Shown piece after piece: positions 6,917 through 11,721 of a stretch of 11,721 bases of DNA. The stretch is taken from assembly GCA_002482725.1 (NCBI GenBank), contig DLGO01000042.1:64088-75808 (forward strand), in the 5' to 3' direction. The translations under genes and the position numbers were made by a program. Source of the stretch: Bacteroidetes bacterium UBA7692. Lineage in GTDB: Bacteria; Bacteroidota; Bacteroidia; Chitinophagales; LD1. Below the pieces are notes generated by a model, which worked only from the letters and a program-made list of their open reading frames with translations, was not told the origin of the DNA and did no database searches. Within the stretch, counting starts at the first letter, position 1. The number at the start of each line of letters is the position of its first letter.

Positions 6917-8485
6917 ATGACCTTTTCAACAAAAGAACTGAGCATACTGGTGGTGGAAGATAACACCGGAGATTTTGTTTTGGTAAAGGATTACCTGAGC
7001 GAAGAAATTGAGTATCCTGCCATTCAACACGCCAAGTCATTCAGCCAGGCAAAGGAGATATTGATGAGCGGGTCAAAGTTTGACTCCATATTACTGGACC
7101 TGTCCCTACCCGATGCCAGTGGAGAGCAGCTGGTAACAGATGTGATGCGCATGGCAGGAAACACCCCTGTAATAGTGCTTACCGGATATTCAGGTAAGGA
7201 CTTTGGCATTAAGACGTTGTCGCTGGGCATATCTGATTACCTCTTCAAGGATGAGTTGGAAGCTTCGCAACTATACAAGAGTATCTCGTATAGCATGGAA
7301 CGTAAGCGTATAGCCCTGCAACTAAAGGAATCAGAAGAAAAATACCGTAACCTGTTTCAGCTATGTCCTTTGCCTATGTGGGTATATGATGTAGAAACGC
7401 TGAAGTTCCTGAATGTAAATACAGCAGCTATAAAACACTATGGTTTTGAAAGGGATGAGTTCCTGAATATGACTATAGCTGATGTGCGCCCGGCAGAGGA
7501 TATACCGATTATGAATATGGCGTTGGATGCATTGAAGCTGACCGGTACTAATCCGAGCCTTCATTTCAGGCACAAGAAGAAAAATGGCGACATAATCTTT
7601 GTAGAAGTACAAAGCAATGAGATAACCTTCGACGAAAAAAAGGCCAGGTTGATATTGGCAACAGATATAACTGCCCGTCTGGATGCCGAGCAGAAACTGC
7701 GCAAAAGCGAGGCGGCCCTTCGCCAGTTAAATTCGGAACTGGAAGAAAGAGTAGCTATGCGCACCCTGGAACTGGTAGATGTAAACCATCAGCTGGAAGC
7801 ATTTTCTTATTCAGTATCCCACGACCTTCGTTCGCCACTGCGGTCTATACATGGTTTTACCCAAATATTGGAAAAGCGCATAAAAGATACACTGGACCAA
7901 AGCAACAAAGAGTTGCTGGATATGATACAGAGCAATACCATAAAAATGGAGAAGCTGATAGAAAACCTTCTACAGTTCTCTAAAGTAGGTAAACAACATG
8001 CCGAAAAGCAGCTGGTAGATGTAAGAGGGCTTATAGAAAATGTATGGGAGCAGCTAACTACTACAGACTATAGCTATGCTAAAGCATCGCTCAGTATAAA
8101 TGAACTACCTGTATGTCTGGCCGATAAGCCGATGCTAAACCAGGTATTCATTAACCTGCTATCCAATGCCCTCAAGTACTCGTCGAAAAGGGATAATGCT
8201 GAAATAGAGATAGGCGCTACCGAAAATGAGAACGAAACAACCTACTACGTAAAAGATAATGGAGCAGGGTTTGACATGAAGTACTACGACAATTTGTTTG
8301 CCGTATTTCAGCGGCTGCACTCACCATCGGAGTACGAAGGTACAGGGGTGGGCCTAGCGCTGGTAAAACGCGTAATAGATAAGCATGGAGGGCATATATG
8401 GGCAGAAGGTATTCCGGGTGAAGGTGCTACATTCTATTTTGCACTGCCGAAGGATGAGAAGGTACTGAATGAAGTGAGCGGATAG
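6917..8485 (+). CDS. Hybrid REC-PAS histidine kinase
   Basis: A 522-aa cytosolic hybrid in which the receiver precedes the kinase. REC covers about 8-125, with acidic pair E14-D15, phospho-acceptor D61 (SILLDLSLP), Thr89 (IVLTGYSG) and Lys111 (LFKDE). One PAS domain spans about 140-256 (YRNLFQLCPLPMWVYD to ATDITARLDAEQK). A coiled coil (256-295) leads to HisKA with YSVSHDLRSPLRSIHGF and His302 (codon 7820-7822). HATPase_c shows N413/N417, DNGAG (447-451), the F-box FAVFQRL and G2 GTGVGL (475-480). All phosphotransfer residues are intact. The core, including IHGF, IQSNT and DNGAGFDMK, is shared with the truncated kinase at the left edge rather than with its operon neighbours. An N-terminal receiver suggests that phosphorylation at D61 gates the kinase, so it could act downstream of the two HDLQEPLR kinases; this is inferred. 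It is the last gene of the operon and its stop (TAG) is at 8483-8485. Confidence 0.95.
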   Translation: MTFSTKELSILVVEDNTGDFVLVKDYLSEEIEYPAIQHAKSFSQAKEILMSGSKFDSILLDLSLPDASGEQLVTDVMRMAGNTPVIVLTGYSGKDFGIKTLSLGISDYLFKDELEASQLYKSISYSMERKRIALQLKESEEKYRNLFQLCPLPMWVYDVETLKFLNVNTAAIKHYGFERDEFLNMTIADVRPAEDIPIMNMALDALKLTGTNPSLHFRHKKKNGDIIFVEVQSNEITFDEKKARLILATDITARLDAEQKLRKSEAALRQLNSELEERVAMRTLELVDVNHQLEAFSYSVSHDLRSPLRSIHGFTQILEKRIKDTLDQSNKELLDMIQSNTIKMEKLIENLLQFSKVGKQHAEKQLVDVRGLIENVWEQLTTTDYSYAKASLSINELPVCLADKPMLNQVFINLLSNALKYSSKRDNAEIEIGATENENETTYYVKDNGAGFDMKYYDNLFAVFQRLHSPSEYEGTGVGLALVKRVIDKHGGHIWAEGIPGEGATFYFALPKDEKVLNEVSG

Positions 8486-8534
8486 GGTAGCTCTCCCTTA
8501 GTAAACAATAACATTGAATATATAATTGATTGGC

Positions 8535-8560
8535 CACAAATACATCCAACAAGTATTGTG
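8535..8560 (+). other. Weak stem-loop after the signalling operon
   Basis: CACAAATAC (8535-8543) can pair with GTATTGTG (8553-8560), leaving one bulged A and a 9-nt loop. It lies about 50 nt past the last kinase stop, where an end-of-operon signal for the + strand would be expected. No T-run follows (tgtaaccaaaatc), so it does not meet the intrinsic terminator pattern. No better + strand terminator is seen in the spacer. The strong hairpin at 8635-8658 might also slow transcription from this side, but on the + strand it lacks an immediate T-run. Confidence 0.2.
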
Positions 8561-8574
8561 TGTAACCAAAATCT

Positions 8575-8606
8575 TGTCGTAGAACACTAATGTCGTAGAA
8601 CACTAA
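8575..8606. repeat. Perfect 16-bp tandem duplication
   Basis: TGTCGTAGAACACTAA occurs at 8575-8590 and again, with no mismatch and no spacer, at 8591-8606. It lies in the convergent spacer between the hybrid kinase and the ribosomal operon terminator. Two exact abutting copies in non-coding DNA suggest a recent slippage or duplication event, or a paired binding site. No function is evident. Confidence 0.9.
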
Positions 8607-8628
8607 TAACGCTCAAACCAACCACAAA

Positions 8629-8658
8629 CAAAAAAGCCGACCCATTTCTGAGTCGGCT
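8629..8658 (-). terminator. Intrinsic terminator of the fusA-rpsJ-rplC operon
   Basis: AGCCGAC (8635-8641) pairs with GTCGGCT (8652-8658) as a 7-bp GC-rich stem. The inner C-A/T-G pairs could extend it past one mismatch to a 4-nt loop. Read on the - strand, the stem is followed at once by TTTTT at 8634-8630 and then GTTTG, the classic rho-independent layout. It begins 24 nt after the rplC stop, so it ends the ribosomal transcript before the oppositely oriented kinase genes. Confidence 0.82.
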
Positions 8659-8681
8659 CACCAAAATATCTTTTGATTGGA

Positions 8682-9308
8682 TTATCTAGCTGATCTTGAT
8701 TCAAGAATCACATAACCACCATTGAATCCAGGTACTGCACCTTTTACAAGGATAAGGTTCTTGTCGGCCAAAACTTTGATAACCTTAAGGTTTTGAGTTT
8801 TAACGCGATCGCCACCCATTCTACCCGCCATGCGGATACCTTTGATAACGTGAGATGGATCTGATGATGCACCCAATGAACCAGGAGCCCTTTGACGGTC
8901 ATGTTGACCGTGGCTACCCATACCAACCCCACTGAATCCGTGACGTTTTACAACACCCTGGAAACCTTTACCTTTTGATATACCAACTATGTTGATAGAC
9001 TCACCTGCTGCGAAAATATCCGCTTCTACAGTTTCGCCTAAGTTCTTAGCGATATCGAAATCACGGAACTCAACTACTTTTCTTTTAGGTGTAGTGTCAG
9101 CTTTTTTGAAGTGACCAACCAAAGCGTTTGTAGTGTTTTTCTCTTTCTTTTCGTCGTAAGACAATTGAACAGAAGAATAACCGTCAACTTCGTTGTTTTT
9201 GACTTGTGTAACTACGCAAGGACCAGCTTCTATAACCGTAACAGCAAGTAACTTACCGTTATCGAATATGCTTGTCATCCCTACTTTTTTTCCAATAAGA
9301 CCTTTCAT
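8682..9308 (-). CDS. rplC: 50S ribosomal protein L3
   Basis: A 208-aa ribosomal protein uL3, which binds 23S rRNA early in 50S assembly and sends an extended loop towards the peptidyl-transferase centre. The N-terminus MKGLIGKKVGMTSIF is the conserved L3 start. The in-frame ATG 39 nt upstream (9347) would add MWWKPYSSKHSIT, which is not an L3-like sequence, so 9308 is chosen. The central loop shows GKGFQGVVKRHGF, SHGQHDRQRAPGSLG and MAGRMGGDRV, and the C-terminus (NLILVKGAVPGFNGGYV) is complete. Where E. coli L3 has GSIGQ, with the Gln methylated by PrmB, this protein has GSLGA, so that modification site is absent. It lies 100 nt downstream of rpsJ and is the last gene before a terminator; the usual follower rplD is not present. 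Confidence 0.97.
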   Translation of the reverse strand: MKGLIGKKVGMTSIFDNGKLLAVTVIEAGPCVVTQVKNNEVDGYSSVQLSYDEKKEKNTTNALVGHFKKADTTPKRKVVEFRDFDIAKNLGETVEADIFAAGESINIVGISKGKGFQGVVKRHGFSGVGMGSHGQHDRQRAPGSLGASSDPSHVIKGIRMAGRMGGDRVKTQNLKVIKVLADKNLILVKGAVPGFNGGYVILESRSAR

Positions 9309-9408
9309 TGTTATACTGTGTTTAGAGGAATATGGCTTCCACCACATTCATAAATTATTAAATACTTTTTAGCTTTTGCAGTTCCCGGGTTAAAAGAATA
9401 GCTAAGAA

Positions 9409-9714
9409 CTACGCTTTGATTTCCACTTCAACACCACTTGGAAGCTCCAGTTTCATCAACGCATCTACAGTTTTGCTGGTAGTTGAGTAGATGTCCAATA
9501 CACGTTTGTACGTGCAAAGTTGGAATTGCTCTTTCGAGTTAGAGTTTACGTGTGGACAACGGTTAACTGTGAAGATTTTTTTGTGTGTTGGCAAAGGCAC
9601 CGGACCGCTTACTACAGCGCCTGTAACTTTTACTGTTTTTACAATTTTCTCTGCACTCTTGTCAACCAAATTGTGGTCGTAACTTTTAAGCTTAATTCTG
9701 ATACGTTGGCTCAT
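9409..9714 (-). CDS. rpsJ: 30S ribosomal protein S10
   Basis: A 101-aa ribosomal protein uS10 (NusE) of normal length (about 100-105 aa). It sits in the 30S head and in many bacteria also joins the NusB/NusG antitermination complex. Diagnostic stretches are QRIRIKLKSYDHNLVD at the N-terminus, the loop segment GPVPLPTHKK, and FTVNRCPHVNSNSKEQF, with the C-terminus LPSGVEVEIKA. The ATG at 9714 gives the standard MSQRIRIKL start; only an A/T-rich leader without Shine-Dalgarno precedes it. It lies 56 nt downstream of fusA and 100 nt upstream of rplC, in the usual order for this operon. Confidence 0.98.
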   Translation of the reverse strand: MSQRIRIKLKSYDHNLVDKSAEKIVKTVKVTGAVVSGPVPLPTHKKIFTVNRCPHVNSNSKEQFQLCTYKRVLDIYSTTSKTVDALMKLELPSGVEVEIKA

Positions 9715-9770
9715 TTTAAAGAACGTTGTTTGTTATGAGTAATTATTTAAAAAAATCTTGTATTAACTGA

Positions 9771-11720
9771 TTATTCGTCGTCACCAATTTTCTTGCCTGC
9801 ATTCTTGGCGCTGATTGTTTTAGCAATCGCATCAGGAGCCGGTTGGAAACTGTGGAAATCCATCGATGAAGTTGCACGGCCTGAAGTAAGTGTACGCAAT
9901 TGTGTTACGTATCCGAACATCTCGCTCAAAGGCACTTTAGCTTTGATAACCTGTGCTTTCAATTTAGCCTCCATTCCTTCTACTATACCACGACGACGGT
10001 TAAGGTCACCTACCACATCACCCGTGTTCTCTTCCGGTGTTACCACCTCAAGACGCATGATTGGCTCAAGAATAACCGGAGCAGCCAACTTAGCAGCAGT
10101 ACGGAAAGCAAGCTTAGCGCACAACTCGAAAGACAATGCATCAGAGTCAACCTGGTGGAATGAACCGTCGAACAAACGAACTTTTAAACCATCTACTTCG
10201 TATCCTGCCAATACACCTGTTTTCATTGCTTCTTTGAAACCTTTCTCTACAGAAGGGATGAACTCACGTGGAATTGATCCTCCGAAGATATCGTTTACAA
10301 ACTGGAAGCCTTCTTTATTTTCGTCGCTTGGTCCTATTTCTATGCTGATATCGGCAAATTTACCCCTACCACCCGATTGTTTTTTGTAAACTTCACGGTG
10401 AGTAAGTGTTTTTGTCAAACGCTCACGGTAGTTAACCTGAGGATTACCCTGATTACATTCTACTTTGAACTCCCTCCTAAGACGGTCAACGATGATCTCT
10501 AAGTGCAACTCACCCATACCTGCGATAACTGTCTGACCTGTCTGGTCATCGAAGCTAACTTTGAACGTTGGATCTTCCTCAGCCAATTTAGCCAAAGACA
10601 TACCCAATTTGTCCATATCCTTTTGTGTCTTAGGCTCGATAGCCAAAGAGATAACCGGATCAGGGAAGTTCATACTTTCCAATACGATAGGGTGCTTCTC
10701 ATCACAAAGCGTGTCTCCTGTGCGGATATCTTTGAAACCAACACCTGCAGCTATATCTCCCGCTTCAACGCGCTCGATAGAGTTTTGCTTGTTTGCGTGC
10801 ATCTGGAACAAACGTGAGATACGTTCTTTCTTGTCAGTACGCATGTTGTGTATATAAGAACCTGCTTCCAAAGTACCAGAGTAAACTCTGAAGTAACACA
10901 AGCGACCTACGTAAGGGTCAGTTGCGATTTTGAATGCAAGAGCACAGAAAGGATCGTCTGTGTTAGGGAATATGCTCATAGCCTCTCCTGTATCAGGATT
11001 GGTACCTACTATTTCTTTTTTATCTGCCGGAGATGGAAGGATAGCACAAACTGCATCCAATACCGCCTGTACACCTTTGTTTTTGAAAGATGAACCGCAG
11101 AACATAGGAACCACTTTTTGAGTGATTACTGCCTGACGAACCGCTTCACGAATCTCTTCGGCTGTGATTGAATTCGGGTCTGCGAAGAATTTCTCCATCA
11201 AAGTATCGTTGAACTCAGCTACCTGCTCCAACATTTTCTCACGGTACAATTTAACATCGTCAACCAATTCCGCAGGAATAGGAATAACGTCATAAGTCAT
11301 ACCACGGTCTTCTTCATTCCAGATGATAGCCTCGTTTGTAACAAGATCTACAACACCTTTGAAGTGTTCTTCCTCACCGATAGGTATTTGCATAACCATT
11401 GGTGTAGAACCCAACATTGATTCAACCTGACCAACAACTTTGAAGAAGTCGGCACCCTGACGGTCCATTTTGTTTACGAAACCAAGACGAGCAACGCCGT
11501 AGTTATCAGCAAGACGCCAGTTAGTTTCAGATTGAGGCTCAACACCGTCAACCGCACTGAAAAGGAATACAAGACCATCCAATACACGAAGTGAGCGGTT
11601 TACCTCTACGGTAAAATCCACGTGACCCGGGGTATCGATGATGTTGATGTCATAACTCTGATCTTTCCAAGTCCAGGCGCAACGGGTAGCTGCAGATGTG
11701 ATAGTGATACCACGCTCCTG
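9771..11720 (-). CDS. fusA: Elongation factor G, 5'-truncated by the window edge
   Basis: 649 C-terminal residues of the translocase EF-G, which uses GTP to move tRNA and mRNA through the ribosome and works with RRF in recycling. The frame is open to the right edge. The first visible residues are QERGITITSAATRCAW (end of switch I); roughly 55-60 N-terminal residues, including the P-loop, lie outside the window. A GTG at 11621 lies inside the G3 motif DTPGHVDFTVEV and is not the start. Visible motifs are G3 DTPGH (residues 29-33), G4 NKMDRQG (about 83) and G5 region CGSSFKNKGVQ. Domains II-V follow, including GMGELHLEI (domain III), GGSIPREFIPSVEKGF (domain IV) and PLSEMFGYVTQLR (domain V). 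Its position upstream of rpsJ marks it as the housekeeping copy rather than an EF-G2 paralogue. The C-terminal tail is acidic (KKIGDDE). Confidence 0.97.
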   Translation of the reverse strand, partial: QERGITITSAATRCAWTWKDQSYDINIIDTPGHVDFTVEVNRSLRVLDGLVFLFSAVDGVEPQSETNWRLADNYGVARLGFVNKMDRQGADFFKVVGQVESMLGSTPMVMQIPIGEEEHFKGVVDLVTNEAIIWNEEDRGMTYDVIPIPAELVDDVKLYREKMLEQVAEFNDTLMEKFFADPNSITAEEIREAVRQAVITQKVVPMFCGSSFKNKGVQAVLDAVCAILPSPADKKEIVGTNPDTGEAMSIFPNTDDPFCALAFKIATDPYVGRLCYFRVYSGTLEAGSYIHNMRTDKKERISRLFQMHANKQNSIERVEAGDIAAGVGFKDIRTGDTLCDEKHPIVLESMNFPDPVISLAIEPKTQKDMDKLGMSLAKLAEEDPTFKVSFDDQTGQTVIAGMGELHLEIIVDRLRREFKVECNQGNPQVNYRERLTKTLTHREVYKKQSGGRGKFADISIEIGPSDENKEGFQFVNDIFGGSIPREFIPSVEKGFKEAMKTGVLAGYEVDGLKVRLFDGSFHQVDSDALSFELCAKLAFRTAAKLAAPVILEPIMRLEVVTPEENTGDVVGDLNRRRGIVEGMEAKLKAQVIKAKVPLSEMFGYVTQLRTLTSGRATSSMDFHSFQPAPDAIAKTISAKNAGKKIGDDE

Positions 11721-11721
11721 C

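Noticed and set aside
1880..8485. Horizontal transfer of the kinase cluster because its codon use differs from the ribosomal genes (frequent ATA for Ile against ATC in fusA and rplC).
   Set aside because: Highly expressed translation genes normally have stronger codon bias, so the difference does not indicate foreign origin without genome-wide comparison.
9309..9347. 13-residue N-terminal extension of L3 from the ATG at 9347.
   Set aside because: MWWKPYSSKHSIT is not L3-like and the conserved L3 N-terminus MKGLIGKKVGMT begins at the ATG ending at 9308.
9793..10389. 198-codon open frame on the + strand inside fusA.
   Set aside because: It lies antisense within conserved EF-G domain IV-V sequence, has no recognisable domain and low-complexity Ser/Thr/Arg-rich composition, so it is a shadow frame.
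2..11720. CRISPR array, insertion sequence, tRNA gene, toxin-antitoxin or phage-defence system.
   Set aside because: No repeat-spacer pattern, transposase, terminal inverted repeats, cloverleaf or defence-family protein was seen. All long frames are explained by signalling or translation proteins.

Overview
The window looks like a chromosomal segment from a Bacteroidetes (Bacteroidota) bacterium, probably near the Chitinophagaceae. This is inferred from three things: none of the genes has an evident Shine-Dalgarno sequence, the ribosomal proteins and EF-G have a Bacteroidetes-like character, and long multi-PAS/GAF histidine kinases of the HDLQEPLR and HDLRSPLR types are packed together. No database search was possible, so the lineage is an inference.

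Layout. Positions 2-8485 (+ strand) are entirely sensory signalling. First comes the 3' part of a PAS-GAF histidine kinase that is cut by the left window edge. A 252-nt gap follows, and then a tight four-gene set: (i) a 1119-aa membrane kinase with an N-terminal CHASE3 sensor and five PAS domains, (ii) a 411-aa soluble GAF kinase overlapping it by ATGA, (iii) a 143-aa stand-alone receiver of the Rcp1 type, and (iv) a 522-aa receiver-PAS-kinase hybrid. Positions 8682-11720 (- strand) hold housekeeping translation genes in the order fusA (5' end cut by the right edge), rpsJ, rplC. The two blocks converge on a 196-nt spacer. This spacer carries a good intrinsic terminator for the ribosomal operon and a perfect 16-bp tandem duplication.

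How the genes work together. The four kinases fall into two paralogous pairs by their catalytic cores: SHDLRSPLRS (first and last) and SHDLQEPLRM (the two middle ones). They sit in the order A-B-B-receiver-A'. None of the five signalling proteins carries a visible DNA-binding or enzymatic output domain. The cluster therefore looks like a phosphorelay front end: membrane and cytosolic inputs, a shuttle receiver, and a hybrid kinase. Its final output protein is probably encoded elsewhere. Partner assignments are inferred.

The other notable point is the end of the ribosomal block. The S10 operon normally continues from rplC into rplD-rplW-rplB, but here it stops at a terminator directly after rplC and meets the kinase cluster head-on.
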